DNA of 64,000 nt from Paenibacillus sp. OK003 (lineage in GTDB: Bacteria; Bacillota; Bacilli; Paenibacillales; Paenibacillaceae): positions 62,001 through 126,000 of the forward strand of contig NZ_FOBD01000013.1 of NCBI RefSeq assembly GCF_900109515.1. The letters are read 5' to 3'. A program made the position numbers and the translations under genes. The number at the start of each line of letters is the position of its first letter. The stretch's first letter is position 1. This document shows, piece by piece, positions 17,315 to 26,168 of this stretch. Below the pieces are notes generated by a model, which was not told the DNA's origin, did no database searches, and was given only the letters and a program-made list of their open reading frames with translations.

Positions 17315-18628
17315 TTAATTTCCCACTGCACTGGCTTGCGATGCCTGGATTTTATTCGCGATATCTGCGGCTTTACCACCCATCAATAGCTCCTGCAATC
17401 CATTGTTGATAACCTCGACGGTTGCAGATCCTAGTTTGGAATCATACACCGGAGTAATCTTTACTTCCTGCATTAAGTCATAGAGCTCCACAAACAATGG
17501 ATGGGCTTTTGATTTGTCCAGATCAATCTTGTAGCTGACGAGTGTGCTGCTATCCAGGGTTGCTTTCTGACCGTCAGGGCCTGCCAAAGCGTAGAATAGC
17601 TCCATGGCCGCATCTTTCTGGGCACCGCTTAACTTTTTGCTTACACCCAAGCCTGTCCCTACAACGCCAGATGTCGTCCTGGCCTCACCCTGGCCTCCAT
17701 CTACTGCTGGTAAAATTGTTATGTGTGTATTGTTCAAAATGTCTTCCGGTGCGTTGTTGACGAGGTTGGCCAATGCCCATCCGCCGTTCATCACCATCGC
17801 TGCTTTTCCCTGGAAGTACAGCTGCATCATCTGTGTTTCGTCAATACTGTTGAAACCATCCTGAAATGCTTTGCTGTTACCGAGTTCCTGCATTTTGTCC
17901 AGCGCCTGGATGAATTGTGGGTCTGTAAAGCTGGCTCCATCCTGCGCTGCTGCTTTTAAGAACCAGTCTGTGCCGGTTACCCGGTCAGCCAGTGTACTGA
18001 AGATCGTGGATTGAGCCACCCAATTAGCCTTGTTCCCCAGTGCGATCGGTATTACTTTGTTCTCATTAAATGTAGCGATGGCCTGCTCCAGCTCAGCCCA
18101 CGTTTCAGGTACTTTCACGTTGTACTGCTTAAACAGTGCTTCATTGTAATAAATAAAGGAAGTGGGTGCGAGATTCATCGGTACCGAGTAGATCTCCCCG
18201 TCCACCGTATATCCATCCAGAGCGTTCGGAATAAAGTTGTCTTTCCATTCCGGCTTCGCGTCCAGCTCGGCATTGATCGGCTGCAACAGATCCCCTTTCA
18301 CAAACTCCTTGGTCATCGCATCCGGCCACATGACGAACAGATCCGGCATTTCATTGGCCGCTGCCACCGTCCGGAGCCTTGTTTTGAGGCCATCTGTCGG
18401 CAGACCTTCATCCACGACTTCAATATCCGGGTGCGACCCACGGAAGTCTTCAATGATTTTGCGCATCGCCACCGCTTTGGCGTCCTGTCCAGTCCAGTTG
18501 TGCCAGATGGTGACGGTTACTTTATCCTTGCTGTCGCTGCCTTCTGAGCTGTCCCCGCTTCCGCAACCAGCCAGAGCGATGGAAAACAACGCCATTGCGA
18601 GCATTCCCGAAACCCATTTTTTCAACAT
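17315..18628 (-). CDS. Sugar ABC transporter substrate-binding lipoprotein
   Basis: A 437-residue lipoprotein. The signal peptide ends in the lipobox LAGCGSG, so the mature protein is tethered by Cys near residue 22. It has the family 1 solute-binding fold, with VTIWHNWTGQDAK and LPTDGLKTRLRTVAAANEMPD in pieces and a C-terminal ELLMGGKAADIANK. It captures an oligosaccharide outside the cell and delivers it to the two permeases. The start at 18628 has AAGGGGGA 8 bases upstream; the frame continues to 18685 without a better start. Ligand not known, probably a mannooligosaccharide. Confidence 0.92.
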   Translation of the reverse strand: MLKKWVSGMLAMALFSIALAGCGSGDSSEGSDSKDKVTVTIWHNWTGQDAKAVAMRKIIEDFRGSHPDIEVVDEGLPTDGLKTRLRTVAAANEMPDLFVMWPDAMTKEFVKGDLLQPINAELDAKPEWKDNFIPNALDGYTVDGEIYSVPMNLAPTSFIYYNEALFKQYNVKVPETWAELEQAIATFNENKVIPIALGNKANWVAQSTIFSTLADRVTGTDWFLKAAAQDGASFTDPQFIQALDKMQELGNSKAFQDGFNSIDETQMMQLYFQGKAAMVMNGGWALANLVNNAPEDILNNTHITILPAVDGGQGEARTTSGVVGTGLGVSKKLSGAQKDAAMELFYALAGPDGQKATLDSSTLVSYKIDLDKSKAHPLFVELYDLMQEVKITPVYDSKLGSATVEVINNGLQELLMGGKAADIANKIQASQASAVGN

Positions 18629-18670
18629 CTCTATACTCCCCCTTGGCGATTTGAATACACTTATTGTAAA

Positions 18671-18684
18671 TGGTAACGCTATCA
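18671..18684 (-). promoter_or_regulatory. Possible CcpA (cre) site before the mannoside operon
   Basis: TGGTAACGCTATCA is a near palindrome matching TGWAANCGNTNWCA at 12 of 14 positions. It lies about 43 bases upstream of the binding-protein start. Carbon catabolite repression would suit this operon, but the match is imperfect. Confidence 0.4.
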
Positions 18685-18760
18685 TTCTGTAAGGTGACGA
18701 TGCACGGATGCAGGGGTGAAAAATATCGGATACCCCGTTGATGCTGCAATCTTTGCTTAC

Positions 18761-18799
18761 ATACAGAAAGAGCCCTCATCATGAGAGCTCTTTCTGTAT
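18761..18799 (-). terminator. Terminator after the acyltransferase
   Basis: ATACAGAAAGAGC (18761-18773) pairs with GCTCTTTCTGTAT (18787-18799), a perfect 13-bp stem with a 13-base loop. It lies 55 bases after the acyltransferase stop. The T tract is short. Confidence 0.7.
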
Positions 18800-18853
18800 T
18801 TGGATTCGTAAACATTCTTGAATTTATAAATAAATGAATAGATAAGTTCTGAT

Positions 18854-20944
18854 TTATTTCATACTGTCTTTCACAAGTGCTGCAAAAGCTTCCGAACCTT
18901 CCTTCGTCAGATGTACGCCATCTTTTTCGAAATATTCGTCATGTCCTTCACTTGCAGTGTGCCAGTCAATGAGAGATACATTGCTATAATCGGACGCCGC
19001 TTCGTTCAGTGCTTTATTCACGGTTCGTTCCCATGGGCGAGGGACTCGCACAGTAACCAGATAAACATGTTCTTCATCTTTCAAATAATCCAGCACCGAA
19101 TTCAGACTTTTGGAATTGAAGGAACCGTTTGTTCCAAGCTCCAGTACGACCTGACTGCCCATTTGGTTATTTCTCTTCAGGCCATCCAGTACATCGGCAG
19201 CCTCCCACATCTGACGACCGATATGACCGTCCACGTGCACGCCCGAAATGGTCTGTTCAAGATAAGGCTTGGCGTCCAAAATAACTGAATCTCCAATGAC
19301 CGTATAATGAACCTTGCCGTCTTTGGCTGGAGGGGCTGTTTCTCCTTGCTCTTTGGACGAATCTGACGTATTGACAGGATCCTCTGGTTGGTCATTACCG
19401 TTGTCTTCTGGATTTCCCGGATTGTCGGTGCTGCCTTTGGGTTTACCAACAGCATGGTTTGAGTCGCCAGGAGTTGATCCTTTCTGCTCACCTGAAGTTG
19501 GTTCCTCTGATTTCGGAGCATTGCCTGGCTTCGTCGTTTGCTGTTCTCCTTTGCCTAGTGGATCTCCAGCGTTCGCCGCTGGTTTATCGTTTTTCTGTGG
19601 CGCAGGTTGGTTGTCGCCCCCGGAGGTGTTCACTGTTGCTGGAAGAACGTCCTGTCCCTTTTCCTCCGTTACGGAATGATCTCCATTCAGCGTGGCCGAC
19701 ATCGATACCGAATGGGAATCAGAATTCGCTGCTGACGTAATCATCATCTGTGACACCGTAAAACACATCAACAGAATGCTCATCAGCAATCCAGCGCGCT
19801 TCCACCATACGTTGCGAATGGTTGTATTGTGCCCTCTTCCCCATAACCGGGACCAGGAATCACGAAATCCGTTATGACGAATTGGATTTTCAATATATTT
19901 AAGTGACAAGGAGGCCAGTGCAACCGTTGCTGCAACCTGCAAAACCATTCGTACAGGATGTGCTCCACCCGTGTCTACCGTTGGACTCGTTAGAATAATG
20001 ACAGTATAGTGCCACAAATATAATCCATAGGATCGTTCCCCGATCCAGCGCAATGGCTTGGCGCCAATGAGCCGTGCCAGGAAGGATGATGGATGAGCCA
20101 GTACAGCTACGAGCAAAGTCGTCGCTATAGCCTGAAGTACCATTCCTCCTCGATACAATGAAGGGTCGTACTCGCTGCTATTCAGCATCATGTAGATTAA
20201 CCAAGCCAGCGCAGCTAAACCTAACACGTCCAGGACAAGGCGATTGGTGTGGGCAAGGGATGACGATAGTTTGCGACTCGGCCAAACCACGGCCAGTGCA
20301 GCACCAGCCAGTAAGGCGAATGCTCTTGTATCTGTTCCATAATAAACACGGCTCGGGTCCAGATCCGGATTATACATGATGGCCATCGCACCAGCAGACA
20401 ATTCAGCTGCTACGACAATAAAGACGACCAGCCATCCCTTTCTTTTGAACAGGACGATTGCCGCGACCAGTAGAAGGGGCCAAACAATGTAAAACTGTTC
20501 TTCCACAGCCAGCGACCAGAAATGTCCAAAGGGTGATGGAGGGCCGAAACTTTCGAAATAGGAAACGTTATGAAAGATATACCACCAATTGCTTATGTAT
20601 AATACTCCCGAGACAATGTCACCACGCAACGCAGCCAGTCGAGATGGGTCTGTGCAAAGTAGCCAAATCATCACCACTGCAGTCATCGTGATCATGCCAG
20701 GTAATAAGCGCCTTACTCTGCGCACCCAGAAATCACCGAGGGATATCCGACCATGCTCCTGCCATTGTGTCAAAAGAATGTCTGTAATCAAATACCCTGA
20801 TAGAACAAAGAAAATGCCTACACCGAGCAACCCGCCCGGAATAAAACCTAAATTCAGATGATACCCTATGACTGCAAGCACAGCGATGGCCCTCAAACCA
20901 TCCAGTCCGTTCATATGCCGCTTGCTTTTCAACGATTGTGACAT
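18854..20944 (-). CDS. OatA-like membrane acyltransferase with extracellular SGNH domain
   Basis: A 696-residue two-domain protein. Residues about 10-390 form the acyltransferase-3 membrane domain with some ten helices (AIAVLAVIGYHLNLGFIPGG near the start carries the catalytic His). A low-complexity linker of about 110 residues rich in Gly, Asn, Pro, Glu and Lys follows. The last 150 residues are an SGNH esterase-like domain with VIGDSVILDA and the terminal DGVHLT His. Such proteins carry acyl groups across the membrane and O-acetylate peptidoglycan or other wall polymers. The start at 20944 has AAGGAGGGG upstream; the frame extends 37 codons further without a ribosome site. Confidence 0.9.
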   Translation of the reverse strand: MSQSLKSKRHMNGLDGLRAIAVLAVIGYHLNLGFIPGGLLGVGIFFVLSGYLITDILLTQWQEHGRISLGDFWVRRVRRLLPGMITMTAVVMIWLLCTDPSRLAALRGDIVSGVLYISNWWYIFHNVSYFESFGPPSPFGHFWSLAVEEQFYIVWPLLLVAAIVLFKRKGWLVVFIVVAAELSAGAMAIMYNPDLDPSRVYYGTDTRAFALLAGAALAVVWPSRKLSSSLAHTNRLVLDVLGLAALAWLIYMMLNSSEYDPSLYRGGMVLQAIATTLLVAVLAHPSSFLARLIGAKPLRWIGERSYGLYLWHYTVIILTSPTVDTGGAHPVRMVLQVAATVALASLSLKYIENPIRHNGFRDSWSRLWGRGHNTTIRNVWWKRAGLLMSILLMCFTVSQMMITSAANSDSHSVSMSATLNGDHSVTEEKGQDVLPATVNTSGGDNQPAPQKNDKPAANAGDPLGKGEQQTTKPGNAPKSEEPTSGEQKGSTPGDSNHAVGKPKGSTDNPGNPEDNGNDQPEDPVNTSDSSKEQGETAPPAKDGKVHYTVIGDSVILDAKPYLEQTISGVHVDGHIGRQMWEAADVLDGLKRNNQMGSQVVLELGTNGSFNSKSLNSVLDYLKDEEHVYLVTVRVPRPWERTVNKALNEAASDYSNVSLIDWHTASEGHDEYFEKDGVHLTKEGSEAFAALVKDSMK

Positions 20945-21055
20945 GCGAGCCCCTCCTTGACCATGTGAGTCGACATCATCCATGTCTGGGGCGTTCGAGA
21001 ACTCCTTGTGGTTCTGGTTGTCATTAACATACGTATTGCACCTTCCATCATTCAT

Positions 21056-21361
21056 TTACAACATAAAGAAGACGTATTACTTAACCATGATGTTTTATGA
21101 TTACGATTTCTTTATATCTTTGTCGTTATGTCCCGTTTAGCATTATACGCCCGAAAGATTATTCACAAATTACAGTAATAGTTACAATCCAGTGAAACGA
21201 TGTAACCTTTCCTGCCAAGCATATATAGCTGTAAAATCATACTCTAATTTTATTGTTAAATACAGCATTTTTCATAGAATGGCTAATATTACCTTGCCTT
21301 TTATTTCATATATGAGCAGATCCCTCTGAGGGTCTGGAGTGTACAATTAAGCCAATAGGAA
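21056..21361. other. A/T-rich intergenic region without a gene
   Basis: About 300 bases between the acyltransferase and the flavin reductase terminator. It is A/T-rich and probably contains the acyltransferase promoter, but I cannot name a convincing -35/-10 pair. I see no small gene or repeat in it. Confidence 0.5.
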
Positions 21362-21386
21362 AAGGCTGCCGACTTGCTCAGCAGCC
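21358..21386 (-). terminator. Terminator after the flavin reductase gene
   Basis: On the minus strand GGCTGC pairs with GCAGCC around an 11-base loop, followed by TTTTCC. It lies about 73 bases after the stop codon. Confidence 0.6.
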
Positions 21387-21458
21387 AATAACCATTATAA
21401 ACCTATCTCTTGCCGGATTGAAAGTTTTGCTCATAATTGCATCTTGGTGCCTAGGACC

Positions 21459-22019
21459 CTAGAGGTAAAACGGATGAACCTTCTCCTCCGCACTCCCATC
21501 AAGAATCCGATAAGAGGATCGTCCTACGTACATTGGAATCTGCAATTTGTCCAGATTAACCATTCCATTTTCCAAGAAGTATTCCGGGTCTTGATACCGC
21601 TGTAACACTTCACCTGCAATCCATTCATGATCCCCGTACGTTATCATATCGATTACCTTGCACTCGTAAGCAAAATAAGATTCAGTCAGAATGGGTACAT
21701 TCACTTTAATTCCTTCTTCGTATGTAATCCCGAATTTCGAGAATTTGTCTGTGTCTCTTCCACTGAAGGTTCCCGCAGCCTGAATCCACTCCGAATGATG
21801 ACCCGGAAGGAAGTGTACCCCGAATACTCCACTCTGCTCAATCAATTCATAAGAGTACGTTTCCTTCCTCAGCGATATCCCGTAAATTCCGGGAGACGAC
21901 CCAATATAGGTATGCCAGCCTGAGGCCATCAGATTCTGCATGCCCTTATGACGGGATGTCACTACCGCCACCATGCCGGGATAGGAATAAAACATAGGTT
22001 CATCTATCGGTTTCCGCAT
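21459..22019 (-). CDS. Flavin reductase-like FMN-binding protein
   Basis: A 186-residue protein with the split-barrel fold of flavin reductase-like proteins: PGMVAVVTSRHKGMQNLMAS near residue 14 and SPGIYGISLRKETYSYELI near 41 form the FMN site, and SGVFGVHFLPG follows. Such proteins bind FMN and reduce it or another electron acceptor with NAD(P)H. It is monocistronic, with its own terminator. No partner monooxygenase is adjacent. The physiological role is unknown. Confidence 0.8.
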   Translation of the reverse strand: MRKPIDEPMFYSYPGMVAVVTSRHKGMQNLMASGWHTYIGSSPGIYGISLRKETYSYELIEQSGVFGVHFLPGHHSEWIQAAGTFSGRDTDKFSKFGITYEEGIKVNVPILTESYFAYECKVIDMITYGDHEWIAGEVLQRYQDPEYFLENGMVNLDKLQIPMYVGRSSYRILDGSAEEKVHPFYL

Positions 22020-22237
22020 CTGATCACCTCTTCGTTTTCAATTGGCCCCAAAGCTGTAACAGGCCGTTTTCTCATCCATTATTATACAATATAAGTAAAG
22101 GATGAAAAAGAATTACTTCCTTTTATGCCAAATCACTTTTTGAAGAGGAGCGGGTGGATGAACTATCAAATGGATTGCGTTATGACTCGCATTCATAGTA
22201 ATCTTGATTAAACACAACTGAGAAATGGGGAATAGCA

Positions 22238-22756
22238 GTGATTGAAAAAGCAACGTTTGCCGGGGGATGTTTCTGGTGTATGGTAAGTCCCTTTGAAGAG
22301 CAGCCCGGCATTCACGGGATTATATCCGGATACATGGGTGGAACCGTAGAAAACCCTACATATGAGCAAGTATTAACCGGGGAAACAGGACATTTGGAAG
22401 TTGTGCAAATCTCGTTTGATCCAGCCATTTTCCCCTATGAGAAATTGCTTGAGCTGTACTGGCCGCAGATCGATCCCACAGATGCCACGGGACAGGGTAA
22501 TGATCGCAAGAGCCAATATCGGGCTGCCATCCTGTATCACAATGAAGAGCAGCGCCAATTGGCCCTGAAATCCCGAGAGGAACTGGCCAACACAGGCCGA
22601 TTCGATAAACCTGTCGTTACGGCCATTGAGGAAGCCTCCGTATTTTATCCGGCAGAAGAATATCATCAAAATTTCCATCGCAAGGATCCGAAATATTATA
22701 AAGATTCCCGGATTTATTCCGGACGCGACGAGATTATCAAGAAATATTGGAGTTAA
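22238..22756 (+). CDS. msrA: Peptide-methionine (S)-S-oxide reductase
   Basis: A 172-residue enzyme. The catalytic Cys11 lies in GGCFWC, with a second Cys14 forming the variant GCFWCM rather than the more usual GCFWG. GYMGGTVENPTYEQVLTGETGH in pieces, YWPQIDPTDATGQGNDRKSQYR in pieces, and EEYHQNF are all MsrA signatures. It repairs oxidised methionine (S-sulfoxide) in proteins and free form, with thioredoxin as reductant. The start is GTG with GGGGA upstream. It is a single-gene unit followed by a clear terminator. No msrB is adjacent. Confidence 0.95.
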   Translation: MIEKATFAGGCFWCMVSPFEEQPGIHGIISGYMGGTVENPTYEQVLTGETGHLEVVQISFDPAIFPYEKLLELYWPQIDPTDATGQGNDRKSQYRAAILYHNEEQRQLALKSREELANTGRFDKPVVTAIEEASVFYPAEEYHQNFHRKDPKYYKDSRIYSGRDEIIKKYWS

Positions 22757-22779
22757 TCTCTTTAACTAATTAATTAATA

Positions 22780-22804
22780 AAGCGGCCACATGGGCCGCTT
22801 TTTT
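22780..22804. terminator. Terminator after msrA (bidirectional)
   Basis: AAGCGGCC (22780-22787) pairs with GGCCGCTT (22793-22800), followed by TTTT. An A-rich run on the other side would let it also end a minus-strand transcript, which fits the gene remnant immediately beyond it. Confidence 0.85.
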
Positions 22805-22816
22805 GTCGCATCCATT

Positions 22817-22997
22817 TTACAGTACACCGATTAAAGTCTTCAACTCCTCAATGCTGTCAATAACCCGATCCGCACCCTTCCAGATTTCCTGACTGCAATC
22901 ACCCCTTATTCCAAGGTTGGTTATGAACTGCCTCTCATTCGTCCATACTATTACCTACGAATAAACCGTCATTACGAATGGCAGGGGAGGAAGCACC
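22817..22997 (-). pseudogene. Remnant of the 3' end of a HAD-hydrolase-like gene
   Basis: On the minus strand an open stretch ends at the stop 22817-22819 and reads QFITNLGIRGDCSQEIWKG, then ADRVIDSIEELKTLIGVL. The ADxVIxSxxEL ending is typical of HAD-family phosphatases. One base out of frame just upstream is NDGLFVGNSMDE followed by a stop; removing one T would fuse the two parts. The upstream sequence is cut off by the yqhH start region. It looks like a truncated and frameshifted gene end that kept its terminator. The family call is tentative. Confidence 0.45.
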
Positions 22998-24758
22998 ATG
23001 AACCGGAAAAACCCGCATCTAATCAATCAACCTGCAGCAGAATTACCCGTTCCGCTTGAATTCGATCGCAGCTGGATTACGCAACTGGAGTCCAGACTCG
23101 ATAAAGGCGGCCCTTGGGGTGATTACAGACTCTTTCAACTTGGCATTCAAGCCGAAGAGACGAATCTGATTCCCAATTTTGATGAAATCCAGTGTCTCAA
23201 GCATTTACAGGGACTCACCCCTCTTCCACACCAGATGGATACTGCACGCAGAGTACTGTTTGAAATGTCAGGCCGTGCTATTCTTGCCGATGAGGTGGGA
23301 CTTGGCAAAACGATTGAAGCTGGCCTGATTTTGAAAGAATATATGGTCCGTGGACTCGTCTCCAAAGTGCTCATTCTCGTGCCCGCGTCCCTTGTACTGC
23401 AATGGGTCCGGGAGCTGAATTCCAAATTTGGCATCCCTGCGGTGGCACAGAAAAAGGCGTATTCCTGGCAAAATGAAGTCGTGGTTGCCTCGATGGATAC
23501 AGCCAAGCGTGATCCGCATAAGGATATGCTGCTGAATACCGATTACGACATGATTATTATCGATGAGGCTCATAAGCTCAAAAATAAAAAAACGACCAAC
23601 TATCAATTCATGCTGAAATTGCGGAAAAAGTACTGCCTGCTGCTTACCGCCACACCGGTGCAGAATGACATGAGCGAGCTGTTCAACCTCATTAACCTGC
23701 TCAAGCCGGGACAGCTTGGCCGTCAGGGTGATTTTGCAGCCAATTTTGTCGTCGACAAACGCATTCCGAAAAATCAGGAGCAGCTCAAGGATGAGTTGTC
23801 CAAAGTCATGATCCGTAACCGCCGCGGTGAAGGCCCTGTACAATTTACCAAACGGAACGTGTCCAATGTGAATTTGCAGCTTTCGCCTGAAGAACAGGCC
23901 CTTTACGATGGGGTGACTTCCTTTGTGAAGGATCAGTACCAGGAAGCGGGCGGCAATCTGAGCAGCATGCTTTCACTGGTAACGTTGCAGCGAGAAGTAT
24001 GCAGCAGCCGGGATGCCGTATTTGTGACGTTGGTCAATCTGTCCAAGAAGCTTCCACTGGACTCCCCGCTGCGAGATAAGATTTGGGAGCTCGTTGCCCA
24101 TATTAAAGCGATCAAGGAAAATACCAAAGCGGAAAAAACGATGGAACTCGTTCGTAACATGAATGAGAAAGTTATTATTTTCACCGAATACCGTGCCACG
24201 CAGGAGTATTTGCTCAATTATTTTCGCAACAACGGCCTGACCGCTGTTCCCTACCGGGGCGGCATGAACCGGGGTAAAAAGGACTGGATGATGGACCTCT
24301 TCCGCGGCCGCGTACAGGCAATGATTGCAACCGAAGCGGGCGGTGAGGGCATCAACCTGCAATTTTGCCATCACATGATCAACTTCGACCTGCCCTGGAA
24401 TCCGATGCGTGTCGAGCAGCGGATCGGTCGCGTTCACCGATTGGGACAGCAGAATGATGTGAACATCTACAACCTTTCCACGACAGGCACAATCGAGGAG
24501 CATATTCTGAATCTGCTGCATGAGAAGATCAATATGTTCGAGATGGTTATTGGTGGCTTGGATGTCATTCTGGAGCGGCTGGAGAAGAAGGAATCGATCG
24601 AAAAAAGTTTGTACAAAATCATGCTTGAATCACAAAACGAAGAGGATATTCGCCGCAAAATGGACTCGCTTGGACAATCGCTGAACTCCATTCAGCGCGA
24701 AGTCGCAGATGAGGCACCCGCCGTATCCGGGCTTGACCTTCGTAAAGGAGGGCTCTGA
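22998..24758 (+). CDS. yqhH: SNF2-family DEAD/DEAH helicase (YqhH-like)
   Basis: A 586-residue Swi2/Snf2 ATPase without accessory domains. Motif I is DEVGLGKT (residues 98-105), motif II is DEAH (189-192), motif III is LLLTATPVQND, and the C-terminal lobe carries GGEGINLQFCHHM and QRIGRVHRLGQ. Such enzymes translocate on duplex DNA or remodel nucleoprotein, as in RapA, which recycles RNA polymerase. The start has AGGGGAGG 7 bases upstream. A YqhG-like gene begins 2 bases after its stop, as in Bacillus, so the pair is conserved. The biological role of YqhH is not established. Confidence 0.9.
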   Translation: MNRKNPHLINQPAAELPVPLEFDRSWITQLESRLDKGGPWGDYRLFQLGIQAEETNLIPNFDEIQCLKHLQGLTPLPHQMDTARRVLFEMSGRAILADEVGLGKTIEAGLILKEYMVRGLVSKVLILVPASLVLQWVRELNSKFGIPAVAQKKAYSWQNEVVVASMDTAKRDPHKDMLLNTDYDMIIIDEAHKLKNKKTTNYQFMLKLRKKYCLLLTATPVQNDMSELFNLINLLKPGQLGRQGDFAANFVVDKRIPKNQEQLKDELSKVMIRNRRGEGPVQFTKRNVSNVNLQLSPEEQALYDGVTSFVKDQYQEAGGNLSSMLSLVTLQREVCSSRDAVFVTLVNLSKKLPLDSPLRDKIWELVAHIKAIKENTKAEKTMELVRNMNEKVIIFTEYRATQEYLLNYFRNNGLTAVPYRGGMNRGKKDWMMDLFRGRVQAMIATEAGGEGINLQFCHHMINFDLPWNPMRVEQRIGRVHRLGQQNDVNIYNLSTTGTIEEHILNLLHEKINMFEMVIGGLDVILERLEKKESIEKSLYKIMLESQNEEDIRRKMDSLGQSLNSIQREVADEAPAVSGLDLRKGGL

Positions 24759-24760
24759 TC

Positions 24761-25978
24761 ATGACCATGTCACCCCATGAAGTGCAGGCGTATGTGCTCA
24801 CTTACCTGGAAACACTCGATTGCCAGATTATGGAGCGTTCCCCTGCTCATGTTACGGTAAAGCTTTCACCTGAAGCCGACAAGGCGTTAACCAACCGTCC
24901 GTATTATTGGGGATTTGTGGAGCGAACCGGCGCTCCTGCGGAGACGATGTCCTTTACATTCGTCTTTGATTCGGATGCCTATCAGCAAGCGTTGGAAGCC
25001 GAAGAAGCAAAAGCTGCACAGTTAGCTCCACCACCCTCACCAGGTGCCGGTACCCCCGAAGCTCCCAAAGAGACTATTCTAGGTCGGTACTTCGGTATTG
25101 TCCCTTCTCTGCCTCAGCTGGGACCTGGACGCATTTTGAAAGAAGATGTTGTATATGGCAGCCGTAGGTTGCAGCAGATCTTCAATGCAGCACGTGAAGG
25201 TGGCGCATTCGTGAACCTGTTTGAACAGGCTGCAAAAAGGCAATTGCGTGCTACCGCACCCGCAGTATATGAGCCATGGCTTGGTGTGTGTTTTAAAGTG
25301 GAATTTGCCTGTGATCTGAAAAAAGAGGAGCTTCATTTTATCGGCATCTCCCTCAGAACCGGGGAAATTGTCGAGAAGTTCGGCTCGAAGCTGAACAGGC
25401 GAGACCTTAGCCCAAGGCTCGCTGAGAATATGCACGTCCAGACCGCCAAAGTATCGTTAGCTGATGCCGGAGCAGCTCTGGAATCGCATTTGACGAACCG
25501 CCTGCTGGAACTCGACTATAGCTGGGCAGAGAAAGCCAAAGAACGGCTTGATCTGGAACTTGCTGTTGTGGACACGTACTATGAAGCAGTTCTTAGAGAG
25601 GACACCCCTGAGGTCGACGTAGATACAACCTCTGCCTCGAGCACAGACGGTAGTTCAACGGATCAGGAACATGCAGGAACCGGGCCATCTGCCCAAATTC
25701 AGACTTCCCGCTCCGGCCCCTCCCGTATCCAGAATGCACGTCTGCAGTCCGTCGAACCAACGGGTGTGACCATCGGATCAGATGTCGAACTCGCGGCTGA
25801 AGCGGCTGTTCAGGCAGAACCAGAAACGGACCCGGAACAGGAGAAAGCCCGCCAAGCGGTCATGGACCGGGAAGCTATGAAGCTGCAATACGAAACACGC
25901 CGTACCGAGATGATCTGGCAATATGAGCCCAAAGTGAAGGTTACCGCGATAAGCAGCGGCATGTTTCACTTGAGATAA
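24761..25978 (+). CDS. yqhG: YqhG-like protein of unknown function
   Basis: A 405-residue soluble protein. The N-terminal part (VQAYVLTYLETLDCQIMERS and NRPYYWGFVERTGAP) resembles, from memory, Bacillus YqhG, the partner always found next to the YqhH helicase. It is longer than Bacillus YqhG (about 260 residues) mainly through a low-complexity insert around residues 280-365, rich in Ser, Thr, Glu and Ala. An AAAGGAGGG site overlaps the end of yqhH, so the genes are translated together. I infer a shared function with the helicase; none is known. Confidence 0.8.
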   Translation: MTMSPHEVQAYVLTYLETLDCQIMERSPAHVTVKLSPEADKALTNRPYYWGFVERTGAPAETMSFTFVFDSDAYQQALEAEEAKAAQLAPPPSPGAGTPEAPKETILGRYFGIVPSLPQLGPGRILKEDVVYGSRRLQQIFNAAREGGAFVNLFEQAAKRQLRATAPAVYEPWLGVCFKVEFACDLKKEELHFIGISLRTGEIVEKFGSKLNRRDLSPRLAENMHVQTAKVSLADAGAALESHLTNRLLELDYSWAEKAKERLDLELAVVDTYYEAVLREDTPEVDVDTTSASSTDGSSTDQEHAGTGPSAQIQTSRSGPSRIQNARLQSVEPTGVTIGSDVELAAEAAVQAEPETDPEQEKARQAVMDREAMKLQYETRRTEMIWQYEPKVKVTAISSGMFHLR

Positions 25979-25987
25979 ACGACGAAG

Positions 25988-26024
25988 ACACTACTTTTCC
26001 CGCAAATGATGGCAAAAGTAGTGT
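25988..26024 (+). terminator. Terminator of the yqhH-yqhG operon
   Basis: ACACTACTTTT (25988-25998) pairs with AAAAGTAGTGT (26014-26024), followed by TTATTC. Perfect 11-bp stem directly after the yqhG stop. Confidence 0.75.
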
Positions 26025-26044
26025 TTATTCATGAGTGACAGCCC

Positions 26045-26076
26045 GACAGGTTGCAGCAACCTTTGCGCAACCTGTC
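26045..26076. repeat. Nested inverted repeat upstream of a secreted protein gene
   Basis: GACAGGTTG (26045-26053) pairs with CAACCTGTC (26068-26076). The left arm also overlaps a second palindrome, GGTTGC-A-GCAACC (26049-26061). Two mutually exclusive hairpins can form about 90 bases before the next start codon. It may be a regulatory leader or a protein-binding site. Confidence 0.45.
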
Positions 26077-26168
26077 CTCTAAAATGAAATGAGAACCGAT
26101 TACGCAGCGAAAATGAAGTCCGTTTTGTCAGGATATGGGATATGTACCTCAGAAAAGTAGGTGTTGGC

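Noticed and set aside
18011..18547. 178-codon open frame opposite the binding-protein gene
   Set aside because: Antisense shadow without a ribosome binding site.
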